Shown: positions 46,446 to 58,640 of the stretch, piece after piece
Position numbering within the stretch: the first letter of the stretch is position 1
How the letters are laid out: the number at the start of each line of letters is the position of its first letter
The notes under the pieces: model-generated
Database searches by the model: none
What the model was told of the DNA's origin: nothing
The model's input: the letters and a program-made list of their open reading frames with translations, nothing else
Program-made: the position numbers and the translations under genes
Source: Myotis daubentonii
Taxonomy: Eukaryota; Chordata; Mammalia; Chiroptera; Vespertilionidae
NCBI RefSeq assembly: GCF_963259705.1
Contig: NC_081861.1
Coordinates: 109,026,102-109,090,101 of the forward strand
Length of the DNA stretch: 64,000 nucleotides
Direction of reading: 5' to 3'

Positions 46446-47690
46446 CTGGAAGTGGGATTACTGGGTCAAATGGGAGTTCCATTTTTAATTTTGGGGGGAA
46501 ACTCCATACTTTCTTTCACACAGTGGCTGCACCAGTCTGCATTCCCACCAGCAGTGCACAAGGGTTCCTTTTTCTCCGCATCTTCGCCAGCACTTGTTGT
46601 TTGTTGATTTGTTGATGATAGCCATTCTGACAGGTGTGAGATGGTACCTCATTATCGTTTTGATTTGCATCTCTTGGATGATTAATGACTTTGAGCATTT
46701 TTTCATATGTCTTTTGGCCTTCTGTATGTCCTCTTTCAAAAATTGTCTATTTAGGTCCTTTGACCATTTTTTTATTGCATTGCTTATCTTTTGTTAAATT
46801 GTATGAGTTTCCTGTAAATCTTGGAGATTAAACCCTTATCGGAGGTAACATTTGCAAATATTTTCTCCCATGCAGTGGGCTTTCTTGTTTTGTTGATGGT
46901 TTCTTTTGCTGTGCAGAAACATTTTATTTTGATGTAATCCCATTTGTTTATTTTCTCCTTAGTTTCCATTGCTTTAGGAGTTGTATCAGTAGAGATATTG
47001 CTATGACGAATTTCTGCTATTTGCTGTCTATAGCTTCTTCTAAGATTTTTATGGTTTCCCATCTTACATTTAAGACCTTTATCCATTTTGAGTTTATTTT
47101 TGTGTATGGTGTAAGTTGGTGGTCCAGTTTCATTTTTTTGCATGTATTTGTCCAATTTTCCCAACACCATTTATTGAAGAGACTGTCTTGACTCCATTGT
47201 ATGCTCTAGTCTCCTTAGTCAAATATTAATGAGCATAATGGTTTGGGTAGATTTCTGGGTTCTCTGTCCTCTTCCATTCATCAATGTGTCTGTTATTGTG
47301 CCAGTACCAGGATGTTTTGAGAACAGTGGCTTTGTAATATAGCTTGAGATCTGGTATTGAGATCCCAAGAAATCAGAAACACCAATCAGAAAGGATATAT
47401 GCACCCCTATGTTCATAGCAGCACAGTTTACAATAGCTTAAATGTGGAAACAGCCTAAGTGCCCATCAGCAGATGAGTGGATTAAAAAAAACTGTGGTAC
47501 ATCTACCCAATGGAATACTACACTGCTGTAAAAAAGAAGGAACTCCTACTATTCGAAACAGCATGGATGGACCTGGAGAGCATTATGCTAAGCGAAATTA
47601 GCTAGTCAGCGAAAGATAAATATCACATGATCTCACTCATTTATGGAATATAATAAACAACATAAACTGATGAAAAAAAATAGAGTGAGA
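46446..47690 (+). mobile_element. LINE-1 with internal inversion (twin-priming form)
   Basis: Left part 46446-47366 is L1 ORF2 in antisense, right part 47367-47690 is the L1 ORF2 3' end in sense. Mapped on the full-length copy, the left part corresponds to 28388-29296 and the right part to 28376 down to about 28060. The two pieces are therefore neighbours in the normal L1 with about 11 nt lost at the join, and one is flipped. This is the layout left by twin priming during L1 insertion. The right end is short of the usual 3' UTR and finishes near GATGAAAAAAAATAG. Not coding. Confidence 0.88.
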
Positions 47691-48065
47691 GGAAAAAGTA
47701 TTTTAGAATATAATAGAAGCAATACTGTTATTAGCAGATTTTTAATATTTCCTATTATTTTTGTGATATTATACTATATTTGTACATTTTGGGTTATATT
47801 ATAATATTTTTCTTGAAATATTAATGTTTATTGCATGTAAATGTGTAATTATTTTGTATCTACAATGTGGTAATAGATTTTGTATATTATGAAAATTATA
47901 CATATAAGTAAATTCCACATAAGCCATCCTTACTGTTATTTCCTCCCATTAAAAGGGAAAATTGAAGTTACGATGGTATTATCATAAAGTTTCTATAATA
48001 TCAAATATAAAGACTAGAAGAAGTCATTCAAGCTAACATTTTCAGTGTGTACAAATATAGAGGAA
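47691..48065. other. Unique AT-rich intron
   Basis: Nothing recognised apart from a possible MIR edge next to the Helitron. Confidence 0.45.
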
Positions 48066-48544
48066 CTAGACGCTCAATGCATGGATTCATGCATGGTTGG
48101 GGTCCCTCAGCCTGGCCTGCACCCTCTTGCAATCCAGGACCCCTCGGGGGGATGTCGGACTGCCTTCGGCCTGAGGGATGTAGCATTGCCAAAGCAGCAG
48201 GAGGCCAGGGAGCAGTCCCAACTGGGGCAGGGAACAGCTCCACTGCTGCTTATCCCGGCCCCACTGTGCCTGCCACCACCACTGTTGTCTCCCAGTAGTG
48301 CTGCCACGGAGGCAGGAGAGGATTCCGCCACCACAGCTGCACTTCTCAGCCATGAGACGGGCTTTTGGCTGAGTGGCGCTCCCTCTGTGGGAGCGCATTG
48401 ACCACCAGGGTGCAGCTCCCGCATTGAGTGTCTGCCCCCTGGTGGTCAGTGCGCATCAGAGCGACTAGTTGACCGGTTGTTCTGGTTTTCCAGTCATTCT
48501 GGTCTTTCGGTAGTAACAGTCGCTTAGGCTTTTATATATATAGA
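48066..48544 (-). mobile_element. HeliBatN-type Helitron, complete, antisense
   Basis: A 479-bp element starting CTAGACGCTCAATGCATG with stem-loop TGCATGGATTCATGCA and ending TTAGGCTTTTATATATATAGA. The interior has CCCCCTGGTGGTCAGTGCGC and GGGATGTCGGACTGCC. MIR-like sequence continues at its right end, so it probably landed in an old MIR. Open frames up to 118 codons across it are not genes. Confidence 0.92.
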
Positions 48545-48625
48545 TGGAGTCCAGAGGGTTTAGGTGACTTGCCCAAGACCCTAGAGATAATAATGTCAGT
48601 TCCACATCTGTTGTAATGCTTTCAT
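48545..48625 (-). mobile_element. MIR fragment
   Basis: GGTTTAGGTGACTTGCCCAA is the complement of the MIR core; the other half is probably left of the Helitron. Confidence 0.55.
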
Positions 48626-48759
48626 GCCTCTAATGATGCTCTTTTTCTTTACTATTAAATATTTAGAAAAGGAGTTTTCCATGTTTTGGAACACATATAT
48701 GTTTCCAATACTTAAGATTTGTTAATATCAGAAACTTTACAATGTCTTTATTCATGCTT

Positions 48760-48926
48760 TAAAAAATATTTATTGATTGATTTTAGTGAGAGAGAAACAT
48801 CAAATTTTGTTGTTTCACTTATTTCTTCATTCATTGGTTGACTCTTGTATGTGCCCTGACGGGATCGAACACACAACCTTGGAATATCAGAACAAGGCTC
48901 TAACCAACTGAGTTACCAGCCAGGGC
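48760..48926 (-). mobile_element. Diverged bat tRNA-derived SINE, antisense
   Basis: TTTATTGATTGATTTTAGTG at the tail side, CATTCATTGGTTGACTCTTG in the body, and AACCAACTGAGTTACCAGCC at the head side. The body word differs from typical VES copies, so it is an older related subfamily. Confidence 0.8.
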
Positions 48927-51900
48927 CTTCATGATTTTTCATTGCAGACATAATGATTTTATTTTAATTATATAAGCAGTTAAAATGGCAGGGTCAAATG
49001 AAGAATTATATGATTTAGAAATCATGCCCACAATGCTTTCTTTTCAGACAGTTGTGTGCTGGTAAATGATTAACTGTCTGGGCCTTAGGCTGGGAGTGGA
49101 TCTCTGATCTGTAGATTTTGCTGATTTCCATAGTGTAAACACTCCCACCATGGTCTATTTCAAGCCGCCAACCTGAGATCCTCAATGTGAAGTTAGGAAT
49201 TGACACACACAGTTCCTGCTTAGAAGCTGGTACAAGTTCGTTCGAGCACATCACTGCTTTCAGATCCCAAATTATAGACTAGGGATCCAATTCAGGATAT
49301 TTTTATCTCACTTGGGTCCTGATTTTCATTTTATGTTCTTGTACACACACTCATACCTACAATTGACTCCTGAATTTCATGTTTTTGTATGTATTCTCTT
49401 TAAACCCATATCCTTTTGTACATATATTAAAAGTACTACTTGGAGTTATGGATGTTGCTCATAGGAGCATGTAAACCTTAACATTAACCAGTACATTTCA
49501 GGAGAAAAATAAAAGGAATTTTCTGACAAGATGTGTAAAATTTGGGTAAAATCCCCTGCCTTTAACTTTGACTTGAGGTCCTAAATAATATGACATACTT
49601 CCTTTAGGGACATCCTTTAGCCATATATCACACTCCTACTCACTCCTTCAAGGAATAAAGTTGTAGCAAAACAATGCCATTTAAAGTAGAAATCTTGAAA
49701 AATAAACTATAAACTTCCAGTGTAATGTTTTAGAGGACGGAAACATCTTGTATTTATTGAAATTTTTTCTGGAACACAACTTAGACTTTCTGCAATCTTC
49801 CTAGTCAGAGGTGATTAACAACTGATTTTAGAGCACCAACAATTGTACAATGTTAATGTTTAATTAGCAAAAGGGAAGCACCTGTAGTGTGGAGGAAGAG
49901 ACTCCAAGATTAGATTATACACATTCAGGTTGTAACAAAAGACAAATTAAATGAACATACTATTTATCTTCAGGGAAAATATAGTTGCTAAATTGTTAGA
50001 TAGCCCCAACTCCTGGGAAGTACAAGCAGTAAGTAATCTTTTGCATGCAAATTTCATTGCTGGCTTTTAACCAATGAATTCCAATGGGGAATGTGTGAGT
50101 TTTCCTGTCCTTTCAGCACAAAGGCAGGCTTGTTTGTGCTTGGGACGATTAGACAGATCTAGCCCACCTTCAGTTTAATATGTCATGCTTTGCACTTGGC
50201 ATGTTAGCTCTTACCTCCTCCCCCAAATGATTTGCCCCTTACCATCAACAATTTCTGTCCTTCATCAGCCTTCCTGTGTTCAACTGGAGGAGATTATTCA
50301 AAATTCTTTTTAACACCTTTGCTTCTACTTTCACATTTATAATTATCATTTTACTAAAGTATAAAAAGACTTAATATGATTATTCTTGGCAGGGTGCCTA
50401 AGGTGAAACCCTATTGTATTTAATGTATAAATTATGTGTGCATTTGGGAAAATGGGTTTGAAAAATGCTCGTATATCCACATAATTTAAAGTAAACTGTC
50501 AGAGAGTTTGTACTCTTTAGAGGCTAATATTCATTGAAAAGCATCTCATAATATGTTTTATCTGAAGGGTAAATGAATAGTTTAAGTTAAATGCAACCAG
50601 TAACTTTCTGGAAGACAGGAAGAGAAAGGATACAATAGCCTCTCAGCAAGGGCTTAGGAAAATACAAAACCCCTTCCTTCCTCAGTTACTTTGAAGCTTA
50701 ATGATTAATTTTCCTGTGATTTAATGTAAATTGAGAATTAAATAGAAACTGTGTTACCTTGCAGATCTCGCTTCCCCATTTTTCACGCTAAACTTGTGGA
50801 TAGCTTTCCTAACCAAGTGCATTTCAATTAGAATCAATCCTTTCATTAAATAAGAAACTAAAGGAAAATATTTTTCAGTTTTTTATCTTTCTAATTTTCA
50901 AAAAAAAGGTTTCATTTCTAAAGTTAGATTTCAAAAATATTCAGTGTGCTTCCTTCCTGCTGCACTAATTGATAACCCTATCACCTGTTAATTTTGGTAT
51001 TTTAAACAAATTCTGGGAGACTTCAGGGGAAAATCAATATATTTGGGTCTTATTTCTACCTCTAAAATGCGAAAGGAATCTCACAAAAATGCACCTTATG
51101 AAGTATCCTGGCAAAATGTTCAAAATAATTATCTTAACCCTCCCTCCCTTTTCCCCTTTTCTTTTTCCCTCTCTCTCCCTTCCTTCCTTCCTTCATGTTT
51201 TGTTTGTACCAAGAACTATGTTAGTCACAACAAATAAGATATATGGTCCCTGCCATCAAGAAACTGAGAGTCTAGAGCTAGACATATAGCTATATTCTAT
51301 TTACATTTAATTTTTGCAATAGGAAGAATAGGGCAAACTGCTTCCTTTACCATGGTGCTGAGATGGATTTCATTTACATTTTTACAATACCTGAAAAGAT
51401 GAAAGTGCTGTACACATGTAGAAAATGCCTTTTTGCTCTGAAGCTGGAAGGAGGGTTAGAATAGGGTCATCCCCAATTCTATCATGAGGTTGATTTTTCA
51501 TTGCTCTCAGTACACTCCACTGATGGGGTTAAATTGCCAAAAGTGTTTAAGAACTTCAAATCCTCTGACATTTTGACCTCGCTAAATATTATTTTATCTC
51601 AAAAAGGAGATATGCAAATTACATTGACTTTATTTTTACCATTAAAGAAAATATATGTTATAGTTATGGGGGAATGTGCCATTGGTTTAGGAAAATACTC
51701 TTTTTTTATAGGAAGAGTTTATTCACATTGGGTGAGGGGAAGATAGAGGGAAATAGGAAAGTAATCTTTGCCAGATGTTGGATTTATTGTTTGTTTACTT
51801 AAATACAGTAAAGTAGAAGGATGTTTTTGATGAATTGAATGCTGGAAGTAATAGTGTTTTTTATTTAGAACAGCTAAAAATGGGAAATAAAAAAGCTTTA

Positions 51901-52114
51901 GGGACACCTCTGTAAAGAAACATTATCAAAGAAATTGTATGGCACAACACACCATTACTATACAAATTGAAAATCTATTTAAAATTGGAAAATTCTGCTC
52001 AAAGATGCTTACACATTGGTTGTTTCTTTCTCCTTCTTGTACATTACTTTATTATGGAGGATTTTAGAAAGATGAGTTTACAATTTCTCATAATTCCTTG
52101 AATCTAATAACGTT
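48927..52114. other. Unique intron (about 3.2 kb)
   Basis: No young transposon recognised. There is a CTTC-type microsatellite-like run near 51175-51195. The 106-codon open frame at 50969-51289 spans this pyrimidine run and has no recognisable domain. Confidence 0.5.
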
Positions 52115-52270
52115 GGTACTCATTTAGCAGATGATGAAACTGAAGCATAGAGAGGTTGAGTTTCACATCACAAATGAAATCAATGATACAAATAAATTCA
52201 GAGCTTCTGAGTTCACAGTCCCTTGCTGGACTTTTGAATTGTGTGGCCTTGTGGAAACCATAATTTAAGA
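52115..52270 (-). mobile_element. MIR SINE (ancient)
   Basis: AGATGATGAAACTGAAGCAT, AGAGAGGTTGAGTTTCACAT and TTCAGAGCTTCTGAGTTC follow the MIR core in reverse. Confidence 0.65.
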
Positions 52271-52317
52271 AGAAAAATAACTTTTTAGAAAAGCATGCTA
52301 ATAATGTATCAATGCTC

Positions 52318-52450
52318 CAGTGCAAGCATGTCAAACTAGCAGCCTGTAGGCCATATGTGGCCCACAATGAATATTTTTTGTGGCCCAGCCAATTTAAGGA
52401 TATATAAGAAACATCTTAATAAAATTTTGTAACAATTTTTTACAATATCC
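52318..52450 (+). mobile_element. hAT-like MITE fragment
   Basis: Starts CAGTGCAAGCATGTCAAACT and has GTAGGCCATATGTGGCCCAC, a layout typical of hAT MITEs whose ends read CAGTG..GTCAAACTCGCGGCCC. The right terminus is missing; a Helitron starts at 52460. Confidence 0.6.
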
Positions 52451-52459
52451 TGTTTTACA

Positions 52460-53333
52460 TCCTAATATATAAAAACCATGGGTCATAACAACCAGTAACG
52501 ACCAAGGCTCAACCAACTGGAAGTCAGCCCCAGCACTGACTGCTGAGGGGGCTGTGAATCAGGGCCAGAGAGTGGCCTGAAGAGAGAAGCAGGGACTGAT
52601 CCGTTGCCTTTGTGGCAGCTTTTGATCAGCACTTGCCTCTCTCTTTCTCTCCCAGTCTGGCCAGCAGCTGTGCCTCTATTTCTCTCTAAGCCTCCACTGG
52701 GGCTGCTAATCAGCCCCGCCTTTCTGATCAGGCCCCGGTGATAGGCCCAGAGATGCTGATTGGCATAGAAACTGACCAATCAGAATCAAATTGGCTGGCA
52801 GAGGAGAGCAGTTGGGGGTGAGATCAGGCCTGCAGGAGAGGGCAGTTGGGGGCGAGATCAGGCCTGCAGGGGAGGGCAGCTGGGGGTGAGATCAGGCCAG
52901 CAGGGGAGGGCAGCTGGGGACGAGATCAGGCAGGCAGAGGCAGTTGAGGGTGAGATCAGGCTGGCAGGGGAGGGCAGTTGTGGGCGATCATGCAGGCAGG
53001 CAGAGTGGTTAGGGGCAATCAGGCAGGTAGACAGAGGCAGTTAGGGGATATCAGGCAGGCAGGCAGGTGAGTGGTTAGGAGCCAGCAGTCCCAAATTGCA
53101 AGAGAGATGTCCGACTGCCAGTTTAGGCCCAACCCCCAACTTCCCCATCCCCACCAGCCTGATCACCCCCAATGCCCCCCCCCAGCCTGAGCACCCACAA
53201 CTGTCCTCCCCTCTTGGCTCCTAACCATCTTTACCTCGGCCCTGACACCATGGCTTTGTCCAGAAGAATGTCCAGAAGGTCTCCTGGAAGGTCTCCCAGT
53301 CTAATTAGTGTATTACCCTTTTATTAGTATAGA
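52460..53333. mobile_element. Composite Helitron with 5' termini at both ends
   Basis: The left end TCCTAATATATAAAAACCAT is a Helitron 5' terminus on +. The right end, CTTTTATTAGTATAGA preceded by CTAATTAGTGTATTACC, is a Helitron 5' terminus on the minus strand. No 3' stem-loop occurs between. Orientation changes near the GATGTCCGACTGCCAGTTTA segment (about 53108). The left half carries a minisatellite; the right half resembles the short element at 40085-40235. Confidence 0.75.
52795..53090. repeat. Helitron minisatellite, ~35-40 bp units
   Basis: About seven diverged units built on GGGGAGGGCAGTTGGGGG followed by CGAGATCAGGCCTGCA, becoming shorter and more worn to the right (GCAGAGGCAGTTAGGGG). 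Such GC-rich tandem units are usual inside HeliBat elements. Confidence 0.85.
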
Positions 53334-54066
53334 TAGAGGCCTAGTGAATGGGTGGGGGCTAGCTGATTTTCCCTGAAGAGTGTCCTGGATCAGGGTGGAG
53401 GTTCCCTTGGGGGTCGGGCAGCCTGGGCAAGGGGTCTGTGGTAGTTTGCAAGCTGGCCACGCCCCCATTGGGGTGGGGGTCTCCACTGGGGATGGTGCTG
53501 GCCTGGGTGAGGGGCTGGGGCAGTTTGCAGGCCAGCCAAGCCCCCATAAGGTGAGGGTCCCCACTGGGGGCCGTGGCTAGCTGAGTGAGGGTCTGAGGGC
53601 TGTTTTCAGACTGGCCACACCCCCTTCAGGGTGAGAGTCCCTGCTGGGGTGCCTGGTCAGCCTGGGTGAGGGGCTGAGGGCTGTTTACAGGCCCCTTCCT
53701 CAGCAGCTGGCCCAAACAACCCAAGCCTCCTGTGCTCAGGTCGGCTCCATGCCGGCCATCTACAGGCCCCTCCTTCAGCGGCTGACCAGGGCAGGCAGGA
53801 AGTTTGGGTTGCCCCTGGCGACCCAAGCCTCTAGCACACTCTGACCTGCTCTGTGGCTGCCACCCACAGGCCCCTCCTTTGGTGGCCGGCCCAGGCAGGC
53901 GGAAAGCTTGGCTTCCTCCATTGCTGGGGGTGACCCAAGCCTCCCCCTGCTTTGCTGGCTCTGTGGCCGCCGCCATCTTTGTCCCACTAATTTGCATACT
54001 CCTGTTTGGCTGGTGGGTGTCACAAAGTGATGGTCAATTTACATATTTCTCTTTTATTAGTGTAGA
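53334..54066 (-). mobile_element. Helitron lacking the 3' stem-loop, abutting the composite
   Basis: Begins TAGAGGCCTAGTGAATGGGT directly after the terminal A of the preceding Helitron, runs through GGGTGAGGGGCTG-type repeats and ends CTCTTTTATTAGTGTAGA before host T. Same subfamily and same missing hairpin as 43968-44561. Open frames of up to 133 codons here are noncoding. Confidence 0.88.
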
Positions 54067-54144
54067 TGAGTTGCTGCTATTTATCCATGTAGAGCAGAAC
54101 TTTAAAAAAAAAAAGGTCATAAATCAGCGTGGAAACTATCTTCT

Positions 54145-54235
54145 GTATATCTTTTTTTTAAATTTATATTTCATTGTTGACTGTATTACACAAATCCCCA
54201 ATTAAACCCCCCTTTGCACCTCCACCCAGACCTTC
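54145..54235 (-). mobile_element. Possible LINE-1 3' UTR tip, antisense
   Basis: TTTTTTTAAATTTATATTTC then CCCCCCTTTGCACCTCCACC resembles the start of other antisense L1 tails in the window (11505, 27830). Short and uncertain. Confidence 0.45.
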
Positions 54236-57200
54236 ATATCACTAATTGAATGTATGCTCTCAGACTGTATCCCTAAACATAGAGGTTAATAGTGATTGAC
54301 TTCCTAAATTTCTTGCTTAACTTCTAAGCTCTCTTGAGTTGTGATATTAATACCCTGCTCCTGCATTTTCTGATTAACATTCAAACTTGAAATTTTAACT
54401 ATAGAGATCACCATGAGACTATACACAGACTGACAATTATCAATGGGACTTCATTTGCCATACATGAAAAACAATATTTAAGCTTGTCGTAACAAGCTCC
54501 CTAATGCTAGTACTAAAATGCCCTTTGTGCTAAAGAAAGCTTTTGCTATGATACAAAGCAAAAGGCAGTGACCTTACAGAAAAATAGCAGCAGTTTCAGC
54601 AGGTTATACTGAAGCCTTCCTAAGGCAGTGAAAATTAGCAAGATGTTTCCCCAGGAACCCTAATACCTTAAAGATATTTCATAAAGAAAATGGTCTAGGG
54701 TCAAATATTATGCATAGCAGATAGTGAATTGACTTACCTAGCTGGAGTAGAAGACTCATTTAAGAAATAATTGGAGAAAAGGGGAGAAATATATTAAGGC
54801 AGATATCTAGACTAAGGCATTTAGATTTTATTTTATAATATGCAGTCAGGAAATATTGAATGTTCTAGACTCAGTAAAAGATTATATAATGAAAGAGATG
54901 TTTCTTCAAAATTCATAGCACAGTTTATATAGAATGAATTGGAACAATGAAGCCACCTGTTTAAAATAACTTGGACATGAAGTGATGAGGGCCTGAATTA
55001 TGTTGCTATACATTAGAATAGATAAAGATGGAAATTTACAATGTATATCGCACTGGAACAAAAATATTAAAGATTGAAGATGAAAGGAGAGAATGAGGGA
55101 GAATCAAAATTATCCTTAAGTTTATAGTTTTGGTAACTGAAAGCATGCCTTTATCGCTAGCAAAGCAAGAGAAGGGAGGTATGGAGAGTGGGATTTGGAG
55201 AGGCATATGTAGGATATATCCAAAAGAATGGATAACTTCTTATCCATTCCCTTAATATTAGAAGTTTTACATAGTGATATACTCTTTGAATTAAAGAATG
55301 CTGTTATTTTAAAACATGTCTGACATTGATATGATACACCTTAGAATGACAAATATTTATTTAATTTGATGTATTGTAAGATTTACAAGGTGTATTAATT
55401 CCACTGATGCTAATTTGAATTACACAAGCAGAACAAAAAGAGGCTGCTAAGAATCCCAGTCATTCATCAGCATGTCTTTTATATAATCTTTGTTAATTAT
55501 ACTAAGAATTGTATTAGAATTCAATTTATGACAAAGAGAGATCTTGTTTAAAGGCCCTGACATGAGCCTAGAGCACATTTAATTTAAATAGGGAGCAGAG
55601 TCAAGTAAATGAAGTATAAAATAGCTTCACAGTTATACTTTCCATCAAGTGAGTAGTCAACCTTTAAATTGTTTATTATATCAGATTTCTTTTTATATTG
55701 AAGGAAAAACAGAAATTCAGTGTTAGCAAGGAAATTAAACATGACAATTTAAAATAATAGCTCTACTATTTTTATATATGATAAAATACACATTAAGAAA
55801 ATACTAAAATTATCAGTTAGCATGTTACTGCAAAGTTTCAATTTTCCAAAGAGATGCAACTCTGTTAAATATGTGTTCACTAGATGATAATAAATAAAAT
55901 AAAACTAATAGAATAAGAATATTAAAAACCAAAATAAAAGCTATAAATAATTCAATTCATTACAATTATAATATTAATGCATAAATCTGAATTGTTCTAC
56001 ATGATCCTTGACATTGTAATATGTGAATCATTAATAAGTAGAGAATTTCCTTCATCCTCTGAACACCCTATGTTAAAGGTACTTTCCTTATCTTCCCTGG
56101 TTGTAAGTGAATGCTGGTGTTGGTACTTTTAATATATCCAAATTTAAGTTTTGGATGTGCATATAGGGACTAAAGTATGGAGTAAATAGTAATGGAATAT
56201 AAATGACCTTGTCTCCAGTGCATTTTTTGTTCCTTGTATTGATAGCTACTAGAGACATGATGAACCACATTTTAAGTTCCCATGAACCAAGAGCTGATTG
56301 ACGCCCAGTTTAACATAAGCACCATTTTATGAGAGTTACCATAGTGACAAGGTTCCAGTTATCAGCTTGAACAATTTCATATATGATTAATGTTAATTGC
56401 CCATTTTGCATGGATGACTTCTGGCTTGCTGAATTGGTTGCTACTGGCTTTGATCTGGTTGGGAATACAATCCAGTGCAATAGTTAGAAAAGTGATCAGT
56501 TTGCCAACACTGAGAGAAGATGAATTCAGGCTGCTGTGAGGTCAGAGTTTGTTTCTCTTCATAAACACTAAAAGGTCAAGTAGAGTTTAACTACCATTGG
56601 CATCCTTGAAATGTTGTAATAAATGCCAGACCTAAGAGGTTATTATTAATCCATGATGCAACTAAAAGACTTTCTATTCTTTCAAAACGATTCATTTAAT
56701 TTAACAGCACATTTAAAGAGTAGCATTTTTACAGTCAAGTAAACAATTCCTTCAAAGTGAGTGTTATTTGTTGTTTTCATGGCTTCTAATGTAATCCAAA
56801 AAATGACACATTCAGGGACCATTCCAATGGATTTTAAATATCAGTGATAGCTCTGAAAAGTAAACCCCAGGTCATTATTAACAGCCCACTTCAGGAATCC
56901 AACTGCAGTGGTCTTTACAAGTTGTTGTTAATACCCGCTTTAACTGCCACTCTATCTTCACCAATTTATTTAGTTTGTCCTAGAATGTTACAAGTGTTTC
57001 TTTAAAGAATTTTAAGCCAACCTTTCATTAAAGAGGATGACATGACTTGTGATTCCTCACTAAATCATGTGTGACCATATGTTTTATATTAACTATCTTG
57101 AAGGCTCATGACATCATTAATGAATTTACTAACAAAATATTTTTCTTTGAAACAACAAAATCACTCACCTAAGTTACTCCTTGATTCATATATAAATGAC

Positions 57201-58430
57201 TGATGACATGAAATAAAATTTCAACATTGAAATGTCATAATCTTAATGAGCAAAATATCAGCTATTACAACTTCAAATAAATATATCATAGAATGTATCA
57301 TACCCTGTTGACAACAGAAGACCTACTGAATTTCCCTCTTAGGGAACTGCCAACTCTACAAAGTGTATAAATGGCAAGGTAGCACTTTATAATTCACTTC
57401 AACTGCCGAAATATGAAATGCTGTGGATATACTATATTTCAAGTTGGATTATTCTTTAATCTCTGGAAGCTCAGCTATTATTTCATTTCTTCTAAAGAAG
57501 TTTGCAGAAAGAAGGGTAAAATACATACCAAGGTAAATTTGGTTAAAAGATAATCTGGACTCAGAGAAAATAATGATTCTTTATGTTACACACAATATTG
57601 ATTCGATAAAGCTGAATGTCTCAAAGATTTAGCTGAATTATTTAATTAAAATTTTGCTATTTCATGGGATTGTTTTTCTTGTACTTTAGCAACGTTTGTT
57701 TGTGGTGTTATGGGTGATACATCCACTGAGCCATTTGGGTGGCAAATTTTAAAAAGAGGCCTATTTTACTTTACAGAGTACAAATAACCTTGTAATTAAA
57801 CTGAAAACAAATAATTGCCAACAAGCAATTACCATTTAATTAAAGAGTAATTACATGGCTATTTATACTCTATAAAATAAAGCATTACTGAAATCAGTAA
57901 TGCAATCAATATTTTAGCAGAAACAGGATGCTGCAATGATGGAGCTTTCAACCCATGCTAATTAAATTGTCATCTAAAAAGCAGTTTTCTGGTTAAATCA
58001 CCACATGTTTATTTGTCTTGATTAATATGTAAATATATGCCTAATGTTAATAGAGCTCTTAAAGATCAGAAGTATTGCAGGATTATCTATCCAGAAGATT
58101 TTTACCAACATTCTATGGAGCTCTATAGTCTTTCATCATTCTGTCAGGCTTGTGTTCTTTGAAAGGAAATGCAAGAATTTTAGTGCTAGGAATATCTTAC
58201 TACAGAGGATCATTAGGTCTAAAAGTAAAAATGAAACCATCTTACATTAGTATGGAACTCTTTCACAAACTTGATTCTAATTAACTTATTCTAGGGGCCC
58301 AAGTCTTCTTGTAAAAATGAAGGCATCCGAATGTGAATTTTGCTCACCGATAAATCTAAACAAGTTTGGAAGTGGATATCACATAATCATACTCACTAAA
58401 GAGTTAATCATAAATTTTAAAGAACAGGTC
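54236..58430. other. Unique intron free of young transposons
   Basis: No VES, Helitron, hAT or L1 seen across about 4.2 kb. A patch near 55050-55170 may belong to an old unnamed mammalian repeat. The part at 57640-58010 is very rich in TAATTA/AATTA words and is discussed as a candidate conserved noncoding element. Confidence 0.5.
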
Positions 58431-58640
58431 AAACACAAATCTTTATCACTAGACCATAAGCTCCTCAAAGGCAGAAGCTGTTCTACGTCCTTACAATATA
58501 TCAAACAATAGACCAAAACCCTTAACCTTGTCAAGCTTACATTTTAACCTTTGTGACTCTCATACCTAGTTCTAACACCAGATTCATACTGAATGGGCAC
58601 CTAGTACATACTCCTTTACTGGATGATTGAATTAGTAATA
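58431..58640 (+). mobile_element. LINE-2 3' end remnants (ancient)
   Basis: ACTAGACCATAAGCTCCTCA followed by AAGGCAGAAGCTGTTCTACG, and later GAATGGGCACCTAGTACATA, follow the order of blocks in the L2 3' end. Confidence 0.6.

Noticed and set aside
48045..48424. Overlapping open frames of 83-118 codons on both strands
   Set aside because: All lie within the Helitron at 48066-48544. GC-rich transposon sequence with few stops gives long frames in several phases at once.
49015..49254. 79-codon open frame on the minus strand in unique sequence
   Set aside because: No known domain and no convincing acceptor/donor pair with conserved peptide; treated as chance.
52795..53090. Regular repeats that could suggest a CRISPR array
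   Set aside because: Units are adjoining and diverged with no unique spacers; this is the Helitron minisatellite in a vertebrate genome.
53313..54205. Open frames of 62-133 codons with Gly/Pro-rich translation
   Set aside because: They translate the repetitive interior of Helitrons and show internal repetition rather than protein domains.
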